Below, in pieces: positions 1 to 11,800 of a DNA stretch of 64,000 bases. Where the stretch lies: positions 32,198,874-32,262,873 of the forward strand of contig CM070580.1 in the NCBI GenBank assembly GCA_036346355.1. Direction: 5' to 3'. The position numbers and the translations under genes are program-made. The notes under the pieces are model-generated. The model searched no databases. It was not told the origin of the DNA and worked only from the letters and a program-made list of their open reading frames with translations. Each line of letters begins with the position of its first letter. Positions within the stretch are counted from its first letter, which is position 1. Source of the DNA: Rhipidocladum racemiflorum (taxonomy: Eukaryota; Streptophyta; Magnoliopsida; Poales; Poaceae).

Positions 1-540
1 AGTATTCAAGTTATTTTCCAAACCATCCTGTAGGTACCTTGCTTCTTTGAACATATAATTAATTATTATGATGGCATTCCCGAGTTGTATCGCCAATAGT
101 TATCGGCTTCTGATGCTTAGAAAATATTATATTATGCTGGCTATTCCAATCAAAAGGGCTATCTAGCTCCTTACAAAGGACAAAAATATTATCTACCAAA
201 ATTTTGACATGGTTAAAAACTGGGTGGCAAATACGAGGATGTTTTGTGGTGTTTCCTTTGATTGGATAATGTTTGTATTTTTATATTATTTTCTTTCATT
301 AAGCAATGTCGAAAATTTGATCATGCTCGCACGTCCAAACTATTTTGTTTCACATGTGCGTGCGCACGCATGTGCCAAATTTTCAATTCCTGTGCAAGAA
401 AAAGTTAAGACACATTGATACAAACCATAAATCAAGGCAGAAACAAGTCCTAAAAACCCTCAAAGGAAATTAAGACATTTTATCCTTCACCCACATCTGA
501 AGAAGGCAACCAATACACCTGGCTTGGCTTAAAAGCTAAG
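1..540. other. Intergenic AT-rich DNA, no gene recognised
   Basis: No conserved protein or RNA gene is seen. An imperfect palindrome of alternating CA/TG and GC steps lies near 351-374. The 69-codon open frame at 209-418 has no family resemblance and is treated as chance. Confidence 0.5.
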
Positions 541-554
541 GTGCTTATAAGATT

Positions 555-898
555 CTTAGGCTGTGTTTGTTTAGGTCAGTCTTTGGAGGAGAAGGCTTTG
601 GAGTGGAAGAAGCTAGGCGACTGGCTGAGTGGAGGCTGAGTGGAAGAGACTTGATGAAGGGGATGGCAATTTTTTGTAAATAAGATCAAGTTGCAAGGGT
701 ACCAGGGAAGTGGGATTTTCAGAAGCTCTAGCCAGCCCGAGAAGCATCGTTTTCCTTGCTTCTCTCGTGTAGTGCAAATTGGGCTGGAGCTTCTCCTCTC
801 CAGCTAGCTGAAAAATTACTGTTTGTTTTGGCTTGTGACTTATGAAGGCCTAGAAGCCAAATAAGCCTAAGCAGAAGCCTAAACAAACACAGCCTAAG
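555..898. mobile_element. MITE with ~20-bp terminal inverted repeats
   Basis: The left end TTAGGCTGTGTTTGTTTAGG (555-574) recurs as its reverse complement near 877-896, bounding about 340 bp of non-coding DNA. The flanks carry further imperfect inverted similarity rich in GCTTATAAG, so the element may be nested in, or part of, a slightly larger foldback element. The terminal TTA/TAA could be part of the repeat or a 3-bp target site, so superfamily is unresolved (Tourist-like or hAT-like). Confidence 0.6.
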
Positions 899-2218
899 CT
901 AATAAAATGGGCTTTATTTTATAAGCCAAAAAGCTTGCCTAAACAAGCTGGCCTTACACCCCATTTAGCTTCAAGAATTGGGTTTGAAATAGGTGAATTG
1001 GATTTTAGTTCCAAATACATGGTTATTTGGCTGCCACTTTTAATTGGAACCAACAATTCCATCCCCATTCCAAGAACAAAAATACAACGAGATCTGATCC
1101 TTAACTCATGCCCGTCATTTGCTCCGAATCATGCGTCTCAATGCTCACAAGTCGCAACCTCGATTCCGCCCTCTACATCAACCGTGCCTCCCCTCTGCTG
1201 CCCTACTCCAGGCTCCTCTCACCGCTGCTTGATTGCATCCTCCTCCTCCTGCACTGCATTCGGGTGCGCTGGATTGGGCACATCTAGGTGGGGGAGAGTC
1301 GTGCCCCTCGAGAGGGTCTCTGAGGGTGGCCCGGCCACGTCGGTGAAAGATTTGATGCCCGTTGGTGCTAGATTAGGGGCTAAGGCAACCGATGCACTAA
1401 AGATGGAGCAACAGGACATGAAATCTCACCTTCTCCGTCACGAGGGACGACGGCGGGGGTGACAGCTTTGGTGCGAGCAGCGGCGACATCGGCCGGTGTT
1501 GGATGTGGGAGCTCAACGACGTTGGATAATGTAATGGCAATTCTGAGTTTTGATGTTGATTTTTGTGGACACCCAAACCGAATTTTTGGAACTTGAATTG
1601 ATTTGAATCAAATTCAAATTATCCTAGAATAGGATTTTGGAAACCAACAGAATGGATCAGATTCAATTATGTGGAGCCAAACTGAATGTTATTTTTATTC
1701 TATTTTTGGATATCATAGTAAGTTGAAATCACCTTCTTGGGGCCATAATAGGAAAATCTTACCACAATTAATAAAGATTCTAACCAACTAGATTCCACGG
1801 CACAACGCAGTACGACACAACAACTGCAAACTAAAACATCTCTAATGAATAGTAGCTTCATGTAGTTGCATCTCCAATGAATAGCACCTTTGACGAGAGA
1901 GTGTGGTAACCCCCGCGCGCAATTATACCTTGAATCAAAGCTACAGGCGACTCAATGCAAAGTAACTTCGGCATAGACCCAAAGAAAAAAAAAAAACTGA
2001 AGTGAAGCTTCAATACCTAGCCCCAACACTCAGAAAGGAGTTGCTCCAAGATGGACCCATACAAATTATTTTGAAGAGAGACGCTTCCATGCTTTTCTTT
2101 TTAAAAGTTGCACAAATATTAAAACATAAATAGAGAGTAGATAGTGATTACTTACCCCTTCACTTGCTTCAAGATTTTGTGTAACTTATATTGGGAGAGA
2201 AATCATCAAAGCACTGCT

Positions 2219-2374
2219 CTTGCTAACATGGCATCTCTCCCTACGTGGATAGCTAAAGCAGTTGTTCACAGTGGAGTGAAATTATTTTGAAATTATCATA
2301 ACATTATTTAAAGCTACTATACTTGCTAACATGGCATCTCTCCCCTAAATGGATAGCTAAAGCAGCTGGAGCCC
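2219..2374. repeat. Direct repeat, ~43 bp, two copies
   Basis: A segment beginning CTTGCTAACATGGCATCTCT is present at 2219-2261 and again at 2332-2374 with a few differences. About 70 bp separate the copies. It looks like a local duplication in non-coding DNA. Confidence 0.7.
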
Positions 2375-2379
2375 TAAGG

Positions 2380-2615
2380 GCTTTTTAGAGAGCTGTAGCT
2401 TTTTTAAAAAGTTTTTTTTTTGTTTTTTTGCTAAAAAGTAGCTATAGCTTTTTATAAGAGATCGTTTGATAATAAGCTAATTTTCTTTAGTAATAAGCTG
2501 CAAAAGCTAAAAACCGCCTAAAAGTTAAGCTGTGGAGAGGGGAGGAGGGTTTGCCAGCTTTTCAAAAGCTAAAACTGGCCTAAAGAAGCTCTAGTTGGAC
2601 AAGCATTCCCGTCAC
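2380..2615. repeat. Probable MITE remnant
   Basis: The segment is dominated by GCTTTT/AAAAGC-type motifs. Its ends are loosely inverted: GGGCTTTTTAGAGAGCT on the left, and AAGAAGCTCTAG on the right. This resembles the subterminal composition of common grass hAT-type MITEs. No target duplication was identified. Confidence 0.3.
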
Positions 2616-2813
2616 AAACACAAGCATTCTGTGCATGAACATACTACCAAACAGTAACAAAAAGGAAAACAGCTTTCGAAACATTTTCCATAAGCTACGC
2701 ATTGCACAGACAAAGTTACCCAAAATGCATACATATGGTTTTTCAGGTTTGCTAGCTGCTACTCACAACACACCAAACTGTCACCACAGCTTGCAGCATA
2801 CATTTCAGCACAG

Positions 2814-5329
2814 TTACACATAGCTGTCGATCAGAGACTTCCTCATGTCCTCCACAATCGATGCCGGCTGCCCTTCCCTCAGCTTGAATACGCTCTCGAT
2901 GACAGAGAGCTCAGTGGCGGTCGTATCGGAGCCGCAGAATGCAGTCCAATCGTTCACCGTCATGCCTGCGGCGATGACCTCGCTGCCACGGTTAACAGTT
3001 CCAGCAACAAGGGGGACTTGCAGGAGTGTGGACAGCTCATCAAGATCCTCAATTGATGTATGAGGGTGGACCTGTATCACCAGCGTAACGGTACATTTAG
3101 GGTATCCGTAGCCAAACTCGTGATCACGCGAAAACGCGAAGAACAGTGCTTCTATGCTTTTCCTTCTAGTACAAGTTGTGCAAATCTTAAAGCAAACGAA
3201 GAGGTAACATGGTAAACATCCTACCAGGCCACCTTTGTTGGAGAATGCACAGTAGCTGCCAACAAGGATGTTCCCGGCAATCGTCTGCCGGAAGACCTCA
3301 ACCCCGAGAACATCTGCAATGAGCTCCTCTGTTTCCTGGGATGCAAGCAACAAAGGAAATTTAATTCATGGTAACTTGCCTTTTTATTTATTTATTTTAT
3401 TTTTTAAGGCGCCTCAAAGAAACAGCATGGACATAAGCAGACTTACTTTGTCCAGGTCAGGGTGTGTAAGTGCAACATGGTCATTGCAGGCTACACAGTT
3501 GCCAAGAGCTGACAGCCTTTCGTCGATACGCTGGACGAGCACTTGATCAGGTAAGCAGTTCCGCAGATGCTGAAGCTCTAAAAAAATATCAACAGTAGTT
3601 CAGGAACAAAATTTGGAACAGTTTCATAAAAAAAAAACTGCATGGCACATCCAATGACCGCACAACCAGCACAACCAACTTGTTGCTGGTCGTAATACAA
3701 AGGTAGCAATAATATGGAATTTGCACCTTTGTTACATGGAATGCAAAGAATATGTGAAGAAAAAAAAATCAGAACATATTGAATAGTTTGATCGCGATGA
3801 TTCCATTGAACAATCGCGCTAGCTTAGCTCAACAAGGATGGCCTCTCATAATCTCATTGTATAAATACATTTTTCATCACACTGAAATCTGTCTTGAATG
3901 AGCGGAGCTAAAGAATATAAACTGTACAGGTAACGATTTATTCCCTAAACTTTGGACTTCGTCTTAATTTAGCCCATAATCTTTTTACAGAAGCAAACAA
4001 AAATCTAAGCATTTAGCCAAGCTGGCAAGTTTATACCAGCCCTTCTACTAAGAGCAAATGCTCAAAGGTTAATTTGTCCAGTGAAACAGTAAGGTAAAAA
4101 AAATCCACAGAGTAGCGGCTATTTCACATGTAACCACACAAGCAGTAAGAAGGGGCAAGCTAAGCAGAGCTGCTATAAAACACAAATGTGAAGTTTTTAC
4201 TTGCAGAATTCAAAGAGAGAAATAGATAGAGTACCTTGATCAGTGGTGGTATGGGGCAAGAGAAGTCCATTCTTGTTGCCTGGATTGCACAAAAGTGGCA
4301 AAACAATGAGATAAAGATGCAGGCCGAACTTGGCAAATGCAGACTTTAATACTCACCGGCACACAGGCGCCCGATTATTCTGGTTCCTCCTATGGAAGCC
4401 TTGACCACAGGAATAGCATCAGCAAGCTCAGCCTCAAATGCACTGAAAGATGTTCCAAAGAACAATGGTTCAACGATCTGCGCTGTACTCCACACAAAAA
4501 GTTAAACCCAACAAAACATGCATGAGTAACCTGTAGAAGCTCTCCGACCCCCCAATTGCAACGAGACAGTAGGCGTTTGTCAGCTTGGAGAAGACACCGA
4601 CCTCACAATTGTTCTCGAATTGGATACCTACAGCAAAGTCCACAAAAGCACATATTACACGCACAGATCACACGCAGTCTACCTCGATTTTGCATCCCTC
4701 AAACTATCACTGTATTGCAAGAGTAAGCCCACCCAGTTAGAGGGGGATTATAAACTGAGCATCAGATTTCCAGGTTGCTCTTGTAAGCGTGCAAACAAGA
4801 TATGCTTAGACAAACTTATGATTGTAACTTGGAACCAACTCCAGTCCCAAACCGCACCGGTCATAGACCATTGCAGTGACAAAAACACGTTATTCAGATG
4901 CAAAACACCTTATCGGTGCTGTGATTATTTGCCATATAAAAAAAATTTGATTATTTGCCACAAAGTTAATGTGTACGTGATGATTTGCCACCCTGTGTTT
5001 CACCGACATTTAGGCCAAGAGCCCACGTATCAATAAGACATATCGTGCCAAATTATCTAATGTACATCAACTTTGTGGCAAATAATCAAATCTTTTCAAA
5101 AAAAATACATAACTTACCTAAAGAGTAAATGACAAGTAAACCTCAATCCTAGTGGCAGTTAATCTCGGGCCTGACGCCTGATAGCTGATAAAGCCCACCG
5201 CCGACATGACATACAAGGGGACGACGACTCTCTACGCTACGCACAAAGGCCACACCAACTACAACAGCTCACACAGACTAATACAAAGAAGCAGGGAGGA
5301 GTTAAGCAAGTGAGCTTACGGGTGGCCAT
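2814..5329 (-). CDS. eIF6: Eukaryotic translation initiation factor 6 (eIF6)
   Basis: eIF6 is a pentein-fold ribosome anti-association factor that binds pre-60S subunits in nucleolus and cytoplasm. Seven coding exons read on the minus strand: 5329-5320, 4627-4531, 4442-4357, 4279-4235, 3577-3447, 3335-3225 and 3071-2814. All boundaries are GT-AG and phases match. The joined protein is 245 residues, the usual family length. It starts MATRIQFENNCEVGVF and contains the conserved SNKGGL, VHPHTSIEDLDELS, VPLVAGTVNRGSEV and NDWTAFCGSDTT segments, ending SLIDSYV. The start is the MATR codon that opens a 10-nt first coding exon. The gene is head-to-head with PAS1. Intron 1 (4628-5319) holds a MITE. 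No frameshift or stop is seen. Confidence 0.95.
4938..5101. mobile_element. MITE in eIF6 intron 1
   Basis: Inverted repeats of about 32 bp lie at 4944-4976 and 5061-5092; the left arm contains TTTGATTATTTGCCACAAAG. They enclose about 85 bp of non-coding DNA and can fold back. The motif GATTATTTGCCA also occurs just outside the left arm, so the true ends may be slightly wider. Confidence 0.65.
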
Positions 5330-5840
5330 GGCGGGACGAGTCCGATGCGCCAAGGACGGTGACCAACTGCACCTGCAAGGCCTTCGGGAGCGGACCGGGG
5401 CGGATCGGAGCAGCCGAGCAGGGGCTGGAGGAGAGGACGGTTTGGGGGCGGCGGCGTCGGCGTCGGCGGCTTCCGAGGGAGGGGGGAGGGGGCAGAGGAG
5501 AACGAGCGGAGTAAGCGGCTGTGCTGCCGTCTTGAGCCGTCTGACCGACGAGAGGTCTAGAGCCGGCTTGGGCCGGGCCAACTACGAGTGGGCTCTGCCC
5601 ATCTCAAAGTAAGCCGATATGGAAACCAGTCCGGACTCCGGAGCCGACCGCGTGTCTTGGACTCTCCGCCGTTGGCAGCACCAGGCGTCGGACCCGTCTT
5701 CTAGGTGAGCAGCGCTGCTGCTGCTACCGCAACAGCTGCTCCAACTCCGCCATTACGGCACACGGCCGATTGGGGAAGAGATCGATCGGTCCCCCATCTC
5801 GACGCGGCGGGCGAGAGCGTCTGTTCCGGAAGCTTCGGCC
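5330..5840. promoter_or_regulatory. Head-to-head eIF6/PAS1 promoter region
   Basis: Only 511 bp separate the two start codons on opposite strands, so promoters and both 5' UTRs must share this GC-rich stretch. Two TGGGCY (site II-like) motifs lie at 5569-5574 and 5589-5594. Such motifs are established TCP-type elements in promoters of plant ribosome and translation genes. No TATA box is evident on either strand, consistent with constitutive GC-rich promoters. Transcription start sites cannot be placed from sequence. Confidence 0.6.
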
Positions 5841-8800
5841 ATGTCCCACGACGACGCCGGCGGCCTCCCGCCGGTTCCCGCGAAGAAGAAGTCGCTCGCC
5901 GAGGAGGAGACCGAGAAGAGGTCAGCCCTGTCCCTGCCCCTGTTCCTGTTGCTCCCCCGCAATTCCGACGCCTAGAAACCAGGAATCGACGCGGCGAGTT
6001 TGTTGGCGTAGGCCTGTTGTGCGGAATCATGTCCAATTTTTTTGTTTTAGATTTTTTTTTTGGGGGTGGGGGTAGGACTGCGGAGAGGTTGTATTCACGC
6101 CATGCTTGTGCCGCAGGAGGAAGAAGCTTACTCCGGGGAGTTTGATGAAGGCGGCTATCCGGTCAGGGAGCGGCGACGCGACCCCTGCGGAGGGAGATCA
6201 GGTCAGAACGCCATTTTTTTGTTCTTCGTTCCAAAACGTCATTTGCTGCAGAATGCTGTGATATAGGTCGCCCGGCATCAAACTTTTACCACTTCACACT
6301 CCTTGAAGTTTCCGGGTTTGCTACGCTGCTAGAGTTTGACTACTGTTGTTAGTCAAACTTAGGAACAATTAAGGAAAACGTAAGTAAAGTCGATTAAAAG
6401 GGGGGTGTCTAGTAAACGATTGCTTTGGAATCATGTGATGACTTGAGCCTGTTTGTTGAGGCTGCCAGTTTGATTGCCACCGGGTATGCTGGGGTGGGAT
6501 TACAACTTTATGGATTTCCCAGTGAGAACTACCTCTAATTTCACATTTGTGGAAAGGCATCTGATAAAAAGTTGGTGGAAAATGGAAAATTTCCTATACA
6601 AAGGCTGTCAGGAAATGTCTTTCCTTGATGCTCATCTGTAATCTTTTTACTTTTTTACACCTCTCTGACATGTTTGAGATTCTAAGTGACTGCTTCCAAG
6701 CAAAAGTTGCACTTGCTTGAATAGAAAACGGCAATGCATTGCATGCATAATATGTCCATTTACTATAGTGGTCGGTTTGAAACAACTACATGCATAAGTT
6801 TCTTATTTCATAAGTATGCTGCTAGACTATCATAGTGACTACACTGCAAATGTGTTGTTTCTGGAAACGTCCACTTTCTAGATTGTTGTTTTGCGTTTTT
6901 TTGAAGTATGAAGAAGTTGGAACTTTAATTTTAGTTGATTGACCGCATCATCCAATAATTTTTGCAATATACATCAATTAAAGTCCTGTGCATGTTGCAT
7001 TTCTGGGCTCAAGTTTTTAGGTGATGTTGATCACTCAAGCTAATCCATATAAAGTCCTGTGCCATTATCTCCTATAAATGCTCATTGATAAAGCTTACCC
7101 TGATGGTAATTTGGTAAAAAAACTCCTCTGCCAGAATATTTATACAGCATACATAGGATCCTGTGATGGTACTACAATAATTTTACCCTCTTGATGACTG
7201 CATTTATCTCTGGCCCTCATAATGGCTGTCTCAACCTTTCATTGGACAGTCCCTAGTTTCTTTCATTGTAGTAGACAGGGGGACCTTTCGTTGGTAAAAT
7301 CTTTGCTCATTCTAATCGTTTTCAGGTCGTGCTTCATTGCACTACTCGAACCATGGATGGCATTGTTGTCAATTCTACAAGAAGGGAGCATGGAGGTGAC
7401 TAGGAAACTTCTTTCAACACTTAACAGTTAACACTACATATATACTGTATTATTAGTTTTTGAACATCATGAGGATGCTTCAAACTCGACAAATTCTTAT
7501 ATTCTTCGTAGAACTCTATTATCTTGTTCCTAGAGTTTCTATTGCTTCAGTTTCCCATCTTGATTTTCATAGACTGTGTTTTTTCCCCGCTGTTTTCTTT
7601 TTATGGTTCTTCATTGTTCACAGGTTTTCATTTGCCAAGAGATTTTGTTAAAAAATGCCCTTGATTCTATAATTTTATTTCTTGATATGGTGCCAGTGTC
7701 CTATGCGGCAGCTATAATTTGAAAGTTTGTGTATGCTGTGAAAAATAGTGGGAAAGTTCAACCATGTTTAGTTTTTCTTGTTAATTCTTCCAGGAACTAA
7801 TTTGTAGCAAAAGCATGCTTCTTCCATCCAACGGAACAACATATTAGATATGACAAACAGAAAACCTTTTTATGGCCTTTTTTGTATCTTATAATTCGCT
7901 ATTACACGAATTTATCATCATCCAATATTATTGTCTCGTTTGTATGTGTAGTCAGCTCAGGGTACTGGGGCTCTAAATCATCATCTTTTTTACTATTATA
8001 ACAGGCAAAGGAATCCCACTCAGGTTTGTGTTAGGGAAGAGCAAAATGATCCTTGGCTTTGCTGAAGGCTTTCCTACAATGCTGAAGGGTGAAGCTGCTA
8101 TGGTATTTCTGTTAAATAGACTGCCAATTATAAAAGTAGTGAATTAAAATGAACACTATTCTAATAAGAAGCCTCTACTCATTTTTGGAGTGCAATGATT
8201 CCAAATACACATGTCAAGAATATGAAAACATATGTCATTTTGTCATTTTCAGCTCTCTCTCTCTCTGTCTCTAATAATTTCTTTTTTCAGTTCAAAATGC
8301 AGCCTCACATACACTATGCGGAGGATGACTGTCCAGTTACAGCTCCAGATGGCTTCCCGAAAGATGACCAACTTCAATTTGAGATTGAGATGTTGGATTT
8401 CTTTAAAGCCAAGGTTAGTCTTGTTAAATGTTGGCTTAAGTATGACTTGAACTGCTATACAATTCCAACCATTAGTTTCACTTTCTATTTCTGATTTTTT
8501 TTCAGCATGGATATGAGTTATGGAATATTATGTAATTTATGTTAGTTGCGACTTTGGCCAATATAGCAGGCGCCTAATACAGCTTTTGGCATGCTTTATC
8601 ATGTGGTTTCATATGTCATCTTCATAATCCAAGTAACATTTATGGTTACCAATTGTTTCTGTTACTATCTAGGTTGTTGGGCCAATATATCTCACAAAGT
8701 ACCACAACATCATCATATGTATCACATAAGAAACTGTTTGTTAATTATAGAGACTTGGTTTTGCCTTTTCATGACTAATTTTGATTACCATATGCATCCA

Positions 8801-11800
8801 GTATGAAAGCTATTGAGGTAACTGTACCATGCAAACAATTATGTTAGTTGGATAAGCATTATATTACTTGGTTCACTTAAGTTCCATTTGCCAAGTTGAT
8901 GTGCTAAATTTTTTTCTCCATTGCTGTCCCCACATATGAGATTCCTTGATTCCATGACCCGATATTGACTGTAGCACTAAGAACCAATAAGACATGTGAA
9001 AATTTTAATTGCTACAAGATTACAAACTCTGTATATTTTGTCTTTCAGGTCGTGGCTGAGGATTTAGGGGTTGTAAAGAAGGTAAGCAGTCTTCCCATAT
9101 TGATTGCAGCAAATACGTTCAAATTATGCAGTTTAGATTCTGAATTCTGATTTTCTCTATGCTTGGTGTATCTCTTGAATAGTCCTGGTACTTTGCAAAG
9201 TTAACAGCAAAAGCATTCATACCTAAAGTTTTGGATTTCTCAAATTTTATCAGTGTTATTTAAACTGCCATAGTGGACTTCCTTTCTGTTGGTTGTGCAA
9301 TAAGCGGTCAAGTAAATCTGACTGGATGCCTCGGTGTTGTGGCAAACTTTTAAATGTGGCAGATAGTTGAAGAAGGCAAGGGATGGGAAACACCTAGAGA
9401 ACCATATGAAGTGACAGCACGGTAAATATTTAGTTTTTAAATCTACTGAATGCTGGTCAGTGCTTTGGTAGTATCAGTGCATAAATTTTCTTTCTTCGTG
9501 GCTGTCAGTCTTTCACTTAATGTTAGTGCCTGTGGATGCTTGACATAATTGCTGGTTGTATTGTGGATTACTGGAAAATTGAAATGGGATAGTGTCTACT
9601 ACTCAAAAGAAGGAGTTGGTGGTACATAGTTCGTCCCCTCACCCCTTCCCCTCGTCTGTCCCGAAGTCGCGAGGGACCTTGGCCCTCGTCTCGAAAACCA
9701 ATACCAGAAAAAACAGGAAAGCAGAGATAAAAGCATTATGAACAAATTTCTCTAAACAAAACTCTTAACAAACCCAATAAACTAATCTTATCCCAACCTA
9801 ATCTGTGCCTCTTTCTTCCTAACAAAATCCTATTCATTTTTTTTTTAAAAAAAACAAACTTCTCTTTAAACTCTTCGGCTGGGCCGCAACTGATAGCTCC
9901 GTATGATGCACCCTGTGTATGCACATGCTTCTCCACCCACAATATCGTGATATAATAAGCTGTGTGATGACGACCAACATCCTAACGCGGCAAACGCTCA
10001 TCGATGGTGGATGGATCTTATTATCTTCCCCAGTAAGTACACGCTGTGGATGGATGTCGTGTGCAGTGTCCATCTATCAATGGCGGACGCATCTGATCGT
10101 CCTCCCCAGCATGTATGCTAGATGGATGTCGCTTGCAGTGTCCACTGTCATGTGTTACCGCTGCACACGAGGTGACTCCCGAACCGCCTGACCGATGGTG
10201 AACCTATCGATGGCCGATCGATGCCGCCGCAGGGCATCAATGAGTGTGCGGTCATGAGCACGCGCGCGGATAAGCCAATGAGACTGCTGTGTTCCCGCGC
10301 ACAAGCCATCCGAGCAAAATCAACCTTGTCAGTGTAGCACGAAGGCCAGCCTTGGGGGTTAAAGCTACAACTAGAACTAAGTAGGAAATTTAAATTTGAT
10401 CAAAGTTTAATACCAGACTCAATCACCAAATCAACCGGTGAGTCTGTCTGAATTTCATTTTCACATTTCGAGCAATTGTAGTGTTGGCTCGTTAATTTGC
10501 ATGCTTAATGATCGCTGGTGATTAGTCAAAATAGGAATGTAATTTTGTATGACCACTTTGAAGCGAGCATACCTTGCAACCATGATCCTAGCACTGGTTA
10601 GGTCTGTGATGCTTATTGAGCATGGTTCTAGCACTTCCGTTTATTTGTTCAACTATTAAATTGTTATCTTGAATGCGTGAGTTCAAACTTTGATAGATTA
10701 TCGTCAGATTATTATGTATTGTGTGACTCAATTGTAGAATTCATTGTGAGATGAATCATGGTTGTTAAGTCGTCACCTAGGCGCCACCTAGGCGTCTAGT
10801 CGTTGGCCGCCATGGCCCCTCGCCTAGCCTGGCCGAGGAAAGGCGGTCGCCTGGACATTCCAGGTGTTGCCTTGGGCTTACAGGCGTCACCAGGCGAGGC
10901 TGGGTGGCATGATTTGGCACCGGGAGAAGGGATAAGGGGATGGGGACTATCTCAAGTTGGGTCTGCCGTACCTAGCGCGTGGAGAGGAGAGGACAAAGGA
11001 GCTCTGCCATGGTGCCGCCACCACCTCCGTCACCTCCACCGATGGCGGCTGTAGATCCGAAACTCGATCCTCCATCGCCTCCTTCGCCTCCTTGTCCGTC
11101 GCCTCTAGCATCGGCTCCTCTGCGCCAAACGCTGCTGCTCTGTGTTGCCTCCTCCTTTGCTGTCACAGCCGCTGTTGCTCTGCGTCGCGGGAGGCGAAGG
11201 TGGAGTGCACGGAGTCGTCGGAGCCGAACACATCGTGGGAGAGCACCATCTTGACTGCTCGCTGAGTTGGAGACAAGGGTCGGGAGGGAGTAGCTAGGCC
11301 GGATAGGTGGTAACTAGCTTGTGCTTGGGGAAGGATGAGACGACGACCTTGTCGTCGCTACGCTTGCTTGGGATTAATTATGGAACGTGAAACACTTTCT
11401 ATTCTTTACGATGGATGCCACGGTGGGGGATAAAGTCTGGAGCAGATTTGTGGGGAGCCATATATGATGCAGGTGTGTACTGTGCCCGTTTCTGGGTTCA
11501 TCCCTTAATTGACATCTTGTTGTGCTATTTATTTGCATCCATACAAGGTATATATGTTATATATGTATTAGTGATATACTACTATTGCTCACAATTTTTG
11601 GTCGCCTAATCCTCGCCTAGGTGCCTAGGCTTCCAGGCGCTCGGCTGGTGCCTCGTCTCGCCTTGTCGCCTTGACAACCATGAGATGAATTAAGCATTAA
11701 GATATTGTTGCCTTGGGACCAACTAATGGTGCCTGCACTGTTCGATAATTCATACAGGGGAATTGTGGGCTTTTTTTTGATTAAAATGAAGATGCACACG

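Larger units (their letters stand above)
899..2813. other. Intergenic region downstream of eIF6
   Basis: This is mixed repeat-derived DNA. A GC-rich block at about 1085-1515 is embedded in AT-rich sequence with loosely inverted flanks around 985-1010 and 1585-1610. It has open frames on both strands but no recognisable domain, so a captured gene fragment in a DNA transposon is possible. The eIF6 3' UTR should occupy the last few hundred bases. Confidence 0.4.

Noticed and set aside
351..374. Palindrome of CATGTG/GCGCAC steps as a regulatory site or terminator
   Set aside because: No gene nearby and imperfect symmetry; simple-sequence explanation is enough.
935..1462. 175-codon plus-strand open frame
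   Set aside because: No recognisable domain. It spans an AT-rich to GC-rich composition change and has no splice or promoter support; likely repeat-derived.
2845..3546. Plus-strand open frames opposite the last eIF6 exons
   Set aside because: They are antisense shadows of eIF6 exons 5-7, whose splicing and protein match are unambiguous.
5705..6266. Plus-strand frames of 68-146 codons around PAS1 exons 1-2
   Set aside because: They run through the 5' UTR, exons and intron 1 in the wrong phase. The PAS1 frame starting at 5841 explains the region.
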